DNA of 8,002 nucleotides from Lonsdalea britannica (GTDB taxonomy: Bacteria > Pseudomonadota > Gammaproteobacteria > Enterobacterales > Enterobacteriaceae): contig NZ_CAMKXG010000167.1 in NCBI RefSeq assembly GCF_946477055.1, positions 1 to 8,002 on the forward strand. Direction: 5' to 3'. The notes below the pieces were generated by a model. The model was not told the DNA's origin. It worked only from the letters and a program-made list of their open reading frames with translations, and made no database searches. Made by a program: the position numbers and the translations under genes. Each line of letters opens with the position of its first letter. Position 1 is the first letter of the stretch. Positions 1-6,117 of this stretch are shown one piece after another.

Positions 1-512
1 GCATCGGCGCCCTTCAGTGTGCCTACGCGTTCGCGCAGGCTGGAAGAGAAGTCGAGATCGCCTTGCATCGCGCGTTCGGTGATCGCCGCCACCTGATCGC
101 CCACGCCCGCCAGGTTGGCGATTTCATCAATGCACTCGATCTGGATCGCCGTGGAGTCCATATCCATGACCAGCAAACCGGGCGAGCGCAGGGTGGGGTG
201 ATTCCCCATCGCGGCCACGTCCAGCCCCAGCGTGTGCGCGGACTCGGCGATATGCGGCGTCAGAATGCCCGCCAGTCGAACGACCTGATAGTCGCCTACG
301 CTCCAGGCGCTTACGATGACCATCGGTTCATCCAGCAGGCGCTGCATACGGGATAACGCGTTTTTGTCGAGCGTGTCGCCGTAGAGCAGCCAGCCGGTGT
401 TGCCCGCCCGATAGTCCAGCGGCATGACTTCGTCACCGCTGAGCGACAGCGGCAAATTGGGCCAGCAATTGATCTCAACGGGCAGATCGCGATAGGTCAA
501 ACGGTTCGACAT
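1..512 (-). CDS. serB: Phosphoserine phosphatase SerB, N-terminal 170 residues (3' end outside the window)
   Basis: SerB removes the phosphate from O-phospho-L-serine, the last step of serine biosynthesis, in the cytoplasm. The minus-strand frame opens at 512 and runs off the left edge with no stop, giving about 170 of the usual roughly 322 residues. The translation matches E. coli SerB closely: SGDEVMPLDY near residues 25-34, LDVAAMG near 97-103, and the HAD-family nucleophile motif DMDST at 117-121, where D117 is the expected phospho-acceptor and D119 the general acid. The run IQIECIDEIA follows it. The start fits an AGGAAAGGA ribosome-binding site on the minus strand (521-529), 8 nt from the ATG. 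The N-terminal part before the HAD core is the regulatory region of the family; the remaining HAD motifs lie beyond the window. It is divergent from ytjB with 140 bp between the starts, the same pairing as in E. coli. No consensus promoter was evident in that gap. Confidence 0.97.
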   Translation of the reverse strand, partial: MSNRLTYRDLPVEINCWPNLPLSLSGDEVMPLDYRAGNTGWLLYGDTLDKNALSRMQRLLDEPMVIVSAWSVGDYQVVRLAGILTPHIAESAHTLGLDVAAMGNHPTLRSPGLLVMDMDSTAIQIECIDEIANLAGVGDQVAAITERAMQGDLDFSSSLRERVGTLKGAD

Positions 513-652
513 GGGGTAAATCCTTTCCTGCGGGTGTTGTGTTGACGACGTAGAACGGTCATAAAGAGGACAATGATAAAACAACGCAACAAGCTATCCT
601 ATCGTCAACGCTTCTGGCAACATTAAACTCTCCAAATCGCTCAGGTGTTCCC

Positions 653-1333
653 ATGGTTCGGGCTCGGTTGAAATTTCGCTTACATCGTACGGCTATTGTG
701 CTGATCTGTCTGGCGTTGCTGGTGATCCTTATGCAGGGATCGTCGTACTTTAGCCTCAGTCATCAAATGGCTCGCTCTGAACAGGTTGAAGAGCTGACGC
801 GGACGTTGACCCGTCAGGTCGCGTTTAGCCTGACCCCGTTGCTGGAAGGCAATGATGACAACACCCAGCGGATCCACGACGTGTTACGCAATCTGACCGA
901 TCGCAGCCGGATTCTGGACGCAGGCATCTATGCGCTGGACGGTACGCTGATATCGCGGGCCGGGGAGCAGATCCCGTTACGCGACCGGTTGGCGCTGGAT
1001 GGCAATCGGGCCGGTAGCTACTTCAACCATCAACTGGTCGAACAGATCAACGGTAAAGACGGGCCGATTGGCTTTCTCCGCGTGACGCTGGACACTCATG
1101 TGCTGGCGACTGAAGCCAAACAGGTGGACAACACGACCAATATTCTTCGGCTGATGATCCTGCTCGCGCTGGCCATCGGCATTATTCTTGCGCGAACGCT
1201 GTTGCAGCACCGCCGTTCCCGCTGGCAGCAGTCGCCCTATCTGTTGACCGCCAATACGCCGGTTGAGGATGACGATCCGGATAACGACGACGAAAATGGT
1301 GATGCTTCGCACGAGCCTGGTTCTCGTCGCTGA
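653..1333 (+). CDS. ytjB: YtjB/SMP family membrane-anchored periplasmic protein
   Basis: This 226-aa protein reads throughout like E. coli YtjB (also called Smp or AhpA, about 214 aa), from the basic N-terminus (MVRARLKFRLHR) to the TLLQ...RWQQSP block near 182-195. Hydrophobic segments near residues 13-33 and 163-183 flank a hydrophilic domain of about 130 residues, which is expected to lie in the periplasm. That domain carries the family-typical runs SRILDAGIY (85-93), RDRLALDG (110-117) and TEAKQVDNTTNILRL (153-167). The last 24 residues are very acidic (EDDDPDNDDEN) and vary in the family. Topology resembles a sensor without an output domain; the molecular function is not settled. The ATG at 653 has an AGGTG ribosome-binding site at 643-647 and gives the same N-terminus as the E. 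coli protein. A same-strand prfC follows after 257 bp. The ccgccggcgg palindrome at the stop codon lacks a T-run, so no terminator is called. Confidence 0.93.
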   Translation: MVRARLKFRLHRTAIVLICLALLVILMQGSSYFSLSHQMARSEQVEELTRTLTRQVAFSLTPLLEGNDDNTQRIHDVLRNLTDRSRILDAGIYALDGTLISRAGEQIPLRDRLALDGNRAGSYFNHQLVEQINGKDGPIGFLRVTLDTHVLATEAKQVDNTTNILRLMILLALAIGIILARTLLQHRRSRWQQSPYLLTANTPVEDDDPDNDDENGDASHEPGSRR

Positions 1334-1590
1334 CCGCCGGCGGACTCCTTTATATGGCGTCATGCTTCATAAAAATGTTTCCCGCAGCGCTCGCGGCTGA
1401 CCATAGGCTCGTTCGCCGCCGTGGGGCTGATAAACGGTAAAGAAAAGGTGCGTCTTTCAGTCACTGATTGTTTATGACTGGTAAATCAGAGAAAATGCCC
1501 CGCTTAACGATTGATTTCCGCTCTGCCTGACGTGACATCGCTGCGATCTGATGCTGACGCCGGGTGCTAACCTGAAGAAGCCTGAACAAC

Positions 1591-3180
1591 ATGTCTCCAA
1601 GTGAATTTGCCCGCGAAGTCTCGAAACGACGGACTTTTGCCATTATTTCCCACCCTGACGCCGGTAAAACCACCATCACGGAAAAGGTTTTGCTGTTCGG
1701 ACAGGCGATCCAGACCGCCGGTACGGTAAAAGGCCGCGGCTCTAATCATCACGCCAAATCCGACTGGATGGAAATGGAAAAACAACGTGGTATCTCCATC
1801 ACGACGTCCGTGATGCAGTTCCCGTATCGGGATAGCCTGGTCAATCTGCTGGATACCCCGGGGCATGAAGACTTCTCGGAAGATACCTACCGCACGCTGA
1901 CCGCTGTCGACTGCTGTCTGATGGTGATCGATGCCGCGAAAGGGGTGGAAGATCGTACACGTAAACTGATGGACGTTACCCGTCTGCGCGATACCCCGAT
2001 TCTGACCTTTATGAACAAGCTCGACCGCGACATTCGCGATCCGATGGAGCTGCTGGATGAAGTGGAAAGCGAGCTGAACATCGCCTGTTCGCCCATCACC
2101 TGGCCTATCGGCTGCGGCAAGCTGTTTAAAGGGGTCTATCACCTTTATAAAGACGAAACCTACCTGTATCAGCGCGGAATGGGGCACACCATCCAGGAAC
2201 TGCGCGTTATTAAAGGGCTGGATAACCCTGAGCTGGACAGCGCGGTCGGCGAAGAGCTGGCGGCCCAGCTGCGCGAAGAGCTGGAACTGGTACAGGGCGC
2301 GTCCAACGAATTCGAAGAAGAGGCTTTCCTGAGCGGCGATTTGACGCCGGTCTTCTTCGGCACCGCGCTGGGTAACTTCGGCGTGGACCACATGCTGGAT
2401 GGGCTGGTCGACTGGGCGCCGACGCCGATGCCGCGTAAAACCAACGTGCGTGAAGTGGTCGCGTCGGAAGAGAAATTCACCGGCTTCGTGTTCAAGATCC
2501 AGGCCAATATGGACCCGAAACACCGCGACCGCGTTGCTTTCATGCGCGTCGTGTCGGGTAGATATGAGAAAGGCATGAAGCTGCGTCAGGTGCGGATCGG
2601 CAAAGATGTGACGATCGCGGACGCGCTGACTTTCATGGCGGGCGACCGTTCCCATGTAGAAGAGGCCTATCCCGGCGACATCATCGGCCTGCATAACCAC
2701 GGCACCATCCAGATTGGCGATACGTTCACGCAGGGCGAAGACATGAAGTTCACCGGTATTCCGAACTTTGCCCCTGAGCTGTTCCGCCGCATTCGTCTGC
2801 GCGATCCGCTGAGACAGAAACAGCTGCTGAAAGGATTGGTTCAGCTGTCTGAAGAGGGCGCTGTGCAGGTGTTCCGTCCGCTGATCAATAACGATCTGAT
2901 CGTGGGCGCGGTTGGGGTACTGCAGTTTGATGTGGTCGTTGCCCGTCTGAAGACGGAGTACAACGTGGAAGCGGTTTATGAGTCGGTCAACGTTTCGACC
3001 GCGCGCTGGGTAGAATGCGGCGACGTCAAAAAGCTGGAAGAGTTTAAGCGTAAGAATGAACAGCATCTGGCGCTGGATGGCGGCGACAACCTGACCTATG
3101 TGGCGCCCACCATGGTCAACCTGAATCTGACTCAGGAACGTTACCCTGACGTACAGTTCCATAAAACGCGCGAACATTAA
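1591..3180 (+). CDS. prfC: Peptide chain release factor 3 (RF3), translational GTPase
   Basis: RF3 is a class II release factor. Bound to GTP, it removes RF1 or RF2 from the ribosome after peptide release, and it also takes part in translation quality control. The 529-aa product has exactly the E. coli length and is nearly identical over long stretches. The G-domain motifs are intact: P-loop HPDAGKTT at 21-28, switch I run GISITTS at 67-73, G3 DTPGHED at 88-94 and G4 NKLD at 142-145. The domain II run [16 protein letters not shown] and the C-terminal [11 protein letters not shown] and RWVEC runs follow. The end QFHKTREH matches the family terminus. The start matches the known N-terminus, but its ribosome-binding site is weak (GAAGAAG at 1574-1580, 10 nt upstream), suggesting modest initiation. 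The 257-bp upstream gap holds only weak promoter-like elements, for example an extended -10 (TGG-TAAATC, 1479-1487). A 9-bp terminator follows the stop. In E. coli prfC also precedes osmY, but it is not next to ytjB. Confidence 0.98.
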   Translation: MSPSEFAREVSKRRTFAIISHPDAGKTTITEKVLLFGQAIQTAGTVKGRGSNHHAKSDWMEMEKQRGISITTSVMQFPYRDSLVNLLDTPGHEDFSEDTYRTLTAVDCCLMVIDAAKGVEDRTRKLMDVTRLRDTPILTFMNKLDRDIRDPMELLDEVESELNIACSPITWPIGCGKLFKGVYHLYKDETYLYQRGMGHTIQELRVIKGLDNPELDSAVGEELAAQLREELELVQGASNEFEEEAFLSGDLTPVFFGTALGNFGVDHMLDGLVDWAPTPMPRKTNVREVVASEEKFTGFVFKIQANMDPKHRDRVAFMRVVSGRYEKGMKLRQVRIGKDVTIADALTFMAGDRSHVEEAYPGDIIGLHNHGTIQIGDTFTQGEDMKFTGIPNFAPELFRRIRLRDPLRQKQLLKGLVQLSEEGAVQVFRPLINNDLIVGAVGVLQFDVVVARLKTEYNVEAVYESVNVSTARWVECGDVKKLEEFKRKNEQHLALDGGDNLTYVAPTMVNLNLTQERYPDVQFHKTREH

Positions 3181-3210
3181 TTTTCTGCTTAAGATTTACG
3201 CAGATGACAT

Positions 3211-3235
3211 AAGCCAGGCTCACGCCTGGCTTTTT
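3211..3235 (+). terminator. Rho-independent terminator of prfC
   Basis: A perfect 9-bp inverted repeat, AAGCCAGGC / GCCTGGCTT (3211-3219 with 3224-3232), has a 4-nt TCAC loop and runs directly into TTTTT at 3231-3235. It starts 31 nt after the prfC stop. This is a classic intrinsic terminator and separates prfC from osmY. The AT-rich mirror side (upstream AA) may give weak function on the other strand as well, but there is no minus-strand gene to end here. Confidence 0.9.
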
Positions 3236-3351
3236 GCTATTTTATCAATATATTTCAAATAATTAACTCCCATTCCCTCCACGTCAGACCTCGTTTTACC
3301 GCACGGACAAATCTGAATCTCTCGAATTTGCTGTCTTTTTCATCGGGTGGT

Positions 3352-3383
3352 CTGGGTTTTTATCCGCAGTCGGCTATAGTTAA
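3352..3383 (+). promoter_or_regulatory. Candidate sigma-S promoter of osmY
   Basis: The string GCTATAGTTAA at 3373-3383 matches 10 of 11 positions of the extended sigma-S -10 consensus KCTAYRCTTAA. The only mismatch is G for C at position 7. The hexamer 17 bp upstream (3352-3357, CTGGGT) is far from TTGACA, which sigma-S promoters tolerate. E. coli osmY is a well-known sigma-S and osmotic stress target, so the position fits. It would start transcription near 3389-3391 and give a leader of roughly 190 nt. An IHF-like site (TATCAA-N4-TT, 3243-3254, final R position mismatched) lies about 110-120 bp upstream, consistent with the IHF effect known for E. coli osmY but not decisive. No convincing CRP site was seen. 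Confidence 0.5.
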
Positions 3384-3480
3384 CTATGTGTACGACATTT
3401 CTAGTTTGTTTCACTGTTAATTTAACGAGAGGCAGCGAGTTGTATTGATGTGTTGGTAATTTGCGGCATGACAATCTATT

Positions 3481-3545
3481 TAGTGGCCGATGCCGGCTAC
3501 GATGCGCTAGCCCCGTGATTGACTCTTTATGAGCACATTCCGTGC
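3481..3545 (+). promoter_or_regulatory. Structured part of the osmY 5' leader: two mutually exclusive hairpins plus a third
   Basis: Hairpin A pairs TAGTGGC (3481-3487) with GCCGGCTA (3492-3499): seven pairs including one G-U, a bulged G at 3495 and a 4-nt loop. Hairpin B pairs GGCTA (3495-3499) with TAGCC (3508-3512) around an 8-nt loop. Both use GGCTA, so only one can form at a time. A smaller hairpin, GCAC/GTGC (3533-3536 with 3542-3545), lies about 20 nt before the osmY ribosome-binding site, which stays unpaired in all three. Pairing was seen by eye only; a regulatory role is inference. Confidence 0.3.
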
Positions 3546-3578
3546 AGTGAAACAGTGGCAACAAAAAGGAAGATCTAG

Positions 3579-4196
3579 ATGAAAAAGACCAAGATTGCAC
3601 AATCAGTAATGGCCGTTGTTCTGGGTACTATGTTGCTGGGCGGTCAGGCGATGGCAGAAGAAACGTTCAGCCAGAAAGTGAAGAACGTGGCCGACACCAC
3701 CGGACAGAAAGTCGATAGCTCCATGACTTCTGCAGGAAATTATCTGGATGACAGCACCATCACCGCCAAGGTGAAAAGCGCGCTGTTGGAAGATAAAACG
3801 ATTGATAGCGGCGACATCTCCGTCGCGACGTCTAAAGGCGTCGTAACCCTGAGCGGTTTTGTCGCAAGCCAGGATCTTTCCGCGCACGCGGTCAGCATCG
3901 CGAGCAAGACCGAGGGCGTGAAGTCCGTCAGCGATAAGCTGCAGGTCAAAGATGAAAAAGGTTCCCAGACCGTCGGCGCTTATGCCGGAGATACGGTAAC
4001 CACCAGCAAAGTCAAAGCGAAATTCCTGGCGGACAGCATCGTTCCGTCTCGCCACATCAAAGTTGAAACGCATGACGGCATTGTGCAGCTGACCGGTCAG
4101 GTATCGACGGCGGCACAGTCTGCTCAGGCGGAAAGTTTGGCCAAGACTGTTGAAGGGGTCAAAAGCGTCAAGAATGACCTGACGGTTAAATCCTAA
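3579..4196 (+). CDS. osmY: OsmY, periplasmic two-BON-domain stress protein/chaperone
   Basis: OsmY is a soluble periplasmic protein made at high osmolarity and in stationary phase. It is linked to envelope protection and chaperoning of outer-membrane and autotransporter proteins. The 205-aa product (E. coli: 201) begins with a clear Sec signal peptide: KKTK, a hydrophobic core at about 8-22, and cleavage expected after AMA at residue 26, before EETFSQKV. A short linker is followed by two BON domains, at about 55-124 and 135-204. They share the pattern (T/S)xKVKxxxL...GxVxLxGxV and end with EGVKSVSDKL and EGVKSVKNDL. The ATG at 3579 is preceded by AAGGAAG (3566-3572), 6 nt away, and gives a proper signal peptide. 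It is a single-gene unit between the prfC terminator and ytjA, with its own candidate sigma-S promoter. Lys-rich, clean codon use and a strong ribosome-binding site fit an abundant protein. Confidence 0.96.
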   Translation: MKKTKIAQSVMAVVLGTMLLGGQAMAEETFSQKVKNVADTTGQKVDSSMTSAGNYLDDSTITAKVKSALLEDKTIDSGDISVATSKGVVTLSGFVASQDLSAHAVSIASKTEGVKSVSDKLQVKDEKGSQTVGAYAGDTVTTSKVKAKFLADSIVPSRHIKVETHDGIVQLTGQVSTAAQSAQAESLAKTVEGVKSVKNDLTVKS

Positions 4197-4249
4197 TTCA
4201 GCTCCGACTCCGGGTTATGCCGTTCCTCGGGTAACCCGCGATCACATCT

Positions 4250-4275
4250 GCGCGGCGGCTATCTCGCCGCCGCGC
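4250..4275 (+). terminator. Strong GC hairpin after osmY, possible terminator or 3'-end stabiliser
   Basis: A perfect 10-bp inverted repeat, GCGCGGCGGC / GCCGCCGCGC (4250-4259 with 4266-4275), has a 6-nt loop and begins 53 nt after the osmY stop. It lacks the T-run of a normal intrinsic terminator, so it may instead stabilise the osmY mRNA 3' end or act with Rho. A weaker 7-bp inverted repeat, CGGGTTA / TAACCCG (4211-4217 with 4232-4238), precedes it. Confidence 0.45.
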
Positions 4276-4445
4276 CTGTCAGGACGACTCACCGACGGTA
4301 TCTTCGCTCAGGGCGGCTTCGGCGCCATCAGACCAATGAGCGCGGTTTCGGGCTCATGGTTCTGCCCCGTCGGATAGCCGCGTTGCGTTCTAAGACGCTG
4401 GCTGCAACAACATCACTTTAATCACCCGATATTGAAGGAGAGCGT

Positions 4446-4607
4446 ATGTTTCGTTGGGGTATTATTTTTCTGATTGTAGCGCTGATCGCCGCCGCGCTGG
4501 GTTTCGGCGGACTGGCGGGTGTCGCGGCGAGTGCAGCTAAAATCGTCTTCGTGATTGGTATCATTCTATTCCTGATCAGTCTCTTTATGGGACGCAGGCG
4601 TCCATAG
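4446..4607 (+). CDS. ytjA: YtjA, small DUF1328 membrane protein (53 aa)
   Basis: This 53-residue reading frame begins [20 protein letters not shown] and ends [11 protein letters not shown]. It has the same length as E. coli YtjA and is almost identical to it. Two hydrophobic helices, at about 4-20 and 31-48, are joined by a short Gly/Ala turn ([12 protein letters not shown]), with positive charge at the C-terminus. This predicts a hairpin-like inner-membrane peptide of the DUF1328 (UPF0391) family. The function is unknown; in enterics it sits next to osmY and is thought to belong to the general stress response. An excellent ribosome-binding site, AAGGAG (4435-4440), lies 5 nt before the ATG. 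A terminator about 70 nt downstream closes the unit. No clear promoter was seen in the 249-bp gap after osmY, so read-through from osmY or a weak sigma-S promoter (near TTCTAAGAC, around 4390) are both possible. Confidence 0.93.
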   Translation: MFRWGIIFLIVALIAAALGFGGLAGVAASAAKIVFVIGIILFLISLFMGRRRP

Positions 4608-4675
4608 CGATAGCGGCCTGTAGGTGTCGCTGAGGACGTGAACTTCAGTCTGTGCTCTATCACGTCGGTTAACGT

Positions 4676-4711
4676 CGGCCCGGCATCCATAAGGATGTGC
4701 GGGCCGGTTTT
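4676..4711 (+). terminator. Rho-independent terminator of ytjA
   Basis: The arm CGGCCCG-G-CATCC (4676-4688) pairs with GGATG-TG-CGGGCCG (4693-4706). This gives twelve Watson-Crick pairs in two blocks (7 + 5) around a 1x2 internal loop, a 4-nt ATAA loop and TTTT at 4708-4711. It lies 68 nt beyond the ytjA stop and makes yjjV a separate transcription unit. Confidence 0.85.
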
Positions 4712-4878
4712 ATATCCAACGGATAAGGCTGCCTGTCTTTCGCGTTATCCCGATAGGCTGCGTCTTGCGTTGGCTCCCATCCGATAAAAGGCCGGCGGAC
4801 AGGTCTGTCGCAGGCACATGTCGCTGAGGGCGGGTAACTGCTATCCTCACTTCCTCTCATTCAGCATGGAGGCCGCAT

Positions 4879-5727
4879 ATGCTTACGCCGGGTTTTGAAC
4901 AAACTGCCAGCCAGACCGACCGACGCTCTGACACGCCGGGTCCGCTGATCGATACCCACTGCCATTTTGACGTTCCGTTGTTTCTGAATGACGAGTCTGA
5001 CAGCCTGCGACGCGCTCAGGACGCGGGCATTACCGATATCATTATCCCTGCGGTAGACGCCCATCACTTCGACCTCATCCTGCAACTTGCCCAACGGTGG
5101 CCTGGTTTGCATGCGGCGCTGGGATTGCACCCGTTATATATTGATCGTCATGACGAAAAGGATTTAGCGTTGCTGGACGCCCGGCTGCAGTCGCATCGGG
5201 AAAGCGTAGTCGCGGTCGGTGAGATTGGATTGGATCTCTATATGGACGATCCACAGTTCGATCGCCAATGCCACTTTCTCGGCGAACAGTTGGCGCTGGC
5301 TCGTCGTCACGATCTGCCGGTGATCCTGCACTCCCGGCGGACACATGACCGTTTGGCGGCGATACTACGGCGATATCCGTTGCCGCGCACGGGCGTGGTG
5401 CATGGATTTTCAGGCAGCTATGAGCAGGCGATGGCGTTTATCCGGCAGGGCTTTTATATCGGCGTTGGCGGCACTATCACCTATCCGCGCGCCAGCAAAA
5501 CACGCAAAGCGATAGCGAAATTGCCGTTGGAATTTCTGTTATTGGAAACGGATGCGCCGGATATGCCTGTATCGGGTCATCAGGGGGCGCCCAATCGGCC
5601 GGAACGCCTACGCGACGTATTCGCGTCGTTGTGTGAACTGCGGGAAGAAACATCGACGCAATTAGTCGCGGCCCTCTGGACAAATTCGCAGCGTTTATTC
5701 CAGCTTTCTGAGATGGATGAATTCTAA
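4879..5727 (+). CDS. yjjV: YjjV, TatD-family metal-dependent hydrolase (putative DNase)
   Basis: This 282-aa cytoplasmic enzyme belongs to the TatD amidohydrolase/TIM-barrel family, whose studied members are metal-dependent DNases. The YjjV substrate in the cell is not settled. Expected metal ligands are all present: H27 and H29 (DTHCHFD), E115 (VGEIGLDL), H151 (ILHSRRTHD), H175 (VVHGFSGS) and D225 (ETDAPDMP). The signature runs AALGLHP (79-85), GVGGTITYPRASKTR (195-209) and PNRPE (238-242) match E. coli YjjV (about 259 aa). The protein carries about 17 extra N-terminal residues, rich in Thr, Asp and Arg, before the first strand. The ATG at 4879 is nevertheless favoured because a strong GGAGG (4868-4872) lies 6 nt upstream and no later in-frame start precedes the HxH motif. 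An extended -10-like TGc-TATCCT (4839-4847) could start transcription near 4854. E. coli yjjU, which lies between ytjA and yjjV there, is absent. Confidence 0.94.
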   Translation: MLTPGFEQTASQTDRRSDTPGPLIDTHCHFDVPLFLNDESDSLRRAQDAGITDIIIPAVDAHHFDLILQLAQRWPGLHAALGLHPLYIDRHDEKDLALLDARLQSHRESVVAVGEIGLDLYMDDPQFDRQCHFLGEQLALARRHDLPVILHSRRTHDRLAAILRRYPLPRTGVVHGFSGSYEQAMAFIRQGFYIGVGGTITYPRASKTRKAIAKLPLEFLLLETDAPDMPVSGHQGAPNRPERLRDVFASLCELREETSTQLVAALWTNSQRLFQLSEMDEF

Positions 5728-5812
5728 TCACATGTTATAAGCGACAAAAAAATTTAACATCCGGTTTGATAATGCCGGAATAGTCCCTTTTTCTTCCCGC
5801 CAGACTTATCCA

Positions 5813-5911
5813 TTTTCCTCTTCTGACCCACTCTATTCGCGGCTGCGATATGACGTTTTATTGTTTTATGACAATAGGTAACGTAATGAATAGTGGGTAG
5901 AAAGAGGAGGA
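5813..5911 (+). promoter_or_regulatory. Long nested inverted repeat that covers the Shine-Dalgarno of a leader ORF
   Basis: The blocks pair in nested order around one centre: TATTGT/ACAATA (5859-5864 with 5871-5876, 6-nt loop), ACGTT/AACGT (5853-5857 with 5880-5884), TATTC/GAATA (5834-5838 with 5888-5892), ACCCAC/GTGGGT (5826-5831 with 5893-5898) and TCCTCTT/AAGAGGA (5816-5822 with 5902-5908). The last helix can extend by two G-U pairs and one T-A to 5813/5911. That is about 30 Watson-Crick pairs with small bulges and one 14-nt one-sided internal loop (5839-5852). The outer helix contains the whole GAGGAGG (5904-5910) ahead of the ORF at 5915. As RNA it would hide that ribosome-binding site. 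As DNA it could be an operator or a degenerate MITE-like palindrome. There is no T-run, so it is not a plain terminator. No convincing promoter was seen between 5728 and 5812. Just after yjjV a weak TCCGG/CCGGA hairpin (5760-5779) followed by a T-run (5788-5792) could be its terminator. Confidence 0.45.
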
Positions 5912-5914
5912 ATA

Positions 5915-5974
5915 ATGCACTTTTATCCCAAAATGTACAATATTTCAGAATATTTGACGTTTTTATTCATTTAA
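5915..5974 (+). CDS. Possible 19-aa leader peptide upstream of the nucleoside transporter
   Basis: An ATG at 5915 follows a near-perfect Shine-Dalgarno, GAGGAGG (5904-5910), with a 4-nt spacer. It opens a 19-codon frame, MHFYPKMYN-ISEYLTFLFI, ending in TAA at 5972-5974. Six of the 19 residues are Phe or Tyr; there is no homologue that I recognise. The frame ends 143 nt before the transporter start, so the two are not translationally coupled by overlap. Its ribosome-binding site lies inside the large hairpin just upstream, which suggests control of access. Such a strong Shine-Dalgarno in a non-coding, AT-rich gap is unlikely to be neutral, but an ORF this short can arise by chance. It could be a regulatory leader, a small protein, or a decoy. 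Translation is not shown by the sequence alone. Confidence 0.3.
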   Translation: MHFYPKMYNISEYLTFLFI

Positions 5975-6053
5975 TGTTGTATGCATCGTTGGCTGCTGCC
6001 GATATGCCTTTTGTCGGCCCACTTCTCCGTTTGTTAAGTTTTCTAAAGAGAAG
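5954..6053 (+). promoter_or_regulatory. Weak candidate promoter and two small hairpins before the transporter
   Basis: TTGACG (5954-5959) and TTGTAT (5977-5982) are spaced by 17 bp and could form a sigma-70 promoter, good at -35 and poor at -10. It would lie inside the leader ORF and give a transporter leader of about 130 nt. That leader would contain GCCGA/TCGGC (5998-6002 with 6014-6018) and CTTCTC/GAGAAG (6022-6027 with 6048-6053). Neither hairpin has a T-run. No convincing CRP, CytR or DeoR site was found by eye, although nucleoside transporters are often under such control. Confidence 0.25.
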
Positions 6054-6117
6054 GGACGCACCCTGGCAGTAGCATAGGCTTTGTTGTTTATTACTTTCTC
6101 TATTAAAGGGATTTTCC

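Noticed and set aside
63..356. 97-codon plus-strand frame inside serB
   Set aside because: It lies wholly within the well-supported minus-strand serB gene, in which every codon matches the family; the sense frame has no independent support.
1567..3177. 536-codon open frame on the minus strand opposite prfC
   Set aside because: It is a complete mirror of the prfC frame, has no recognisable protein motifs, and is explained by the codon bias of the highly conserved sense gene. RF3 on the plus strand is certain.
3603..4073. 156-codon minus-strand frame opposite osmY
   Set aside because: It overlaps the clear signal peptide and both BON domains of osmY on the plus strand; a shadow frame.
4625..4832. 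Direct repeat TGTCGCTGAGG at 4625-4635 and 4819-4829
   Set aside because: Eleven-base repeats are expected several times by chance in 8 kb, and neither copy sits at a recognisable regulatory position.
5728..5732. TCACA half-site after yjjV as a CRP site
   Set aside because: The opposite half at the N6 spacing (5717-5721) does not match TGTGA, so only half a site is present.
6032..6047. DeoR-operator-like TGTTA...CTAAA upstream of the transporter
   Set aside because: Only 9 of 16 positions fit TGTTAGAATTCTAACA, and the right half is shifted by one base. Suggestive only because of the gene's role.
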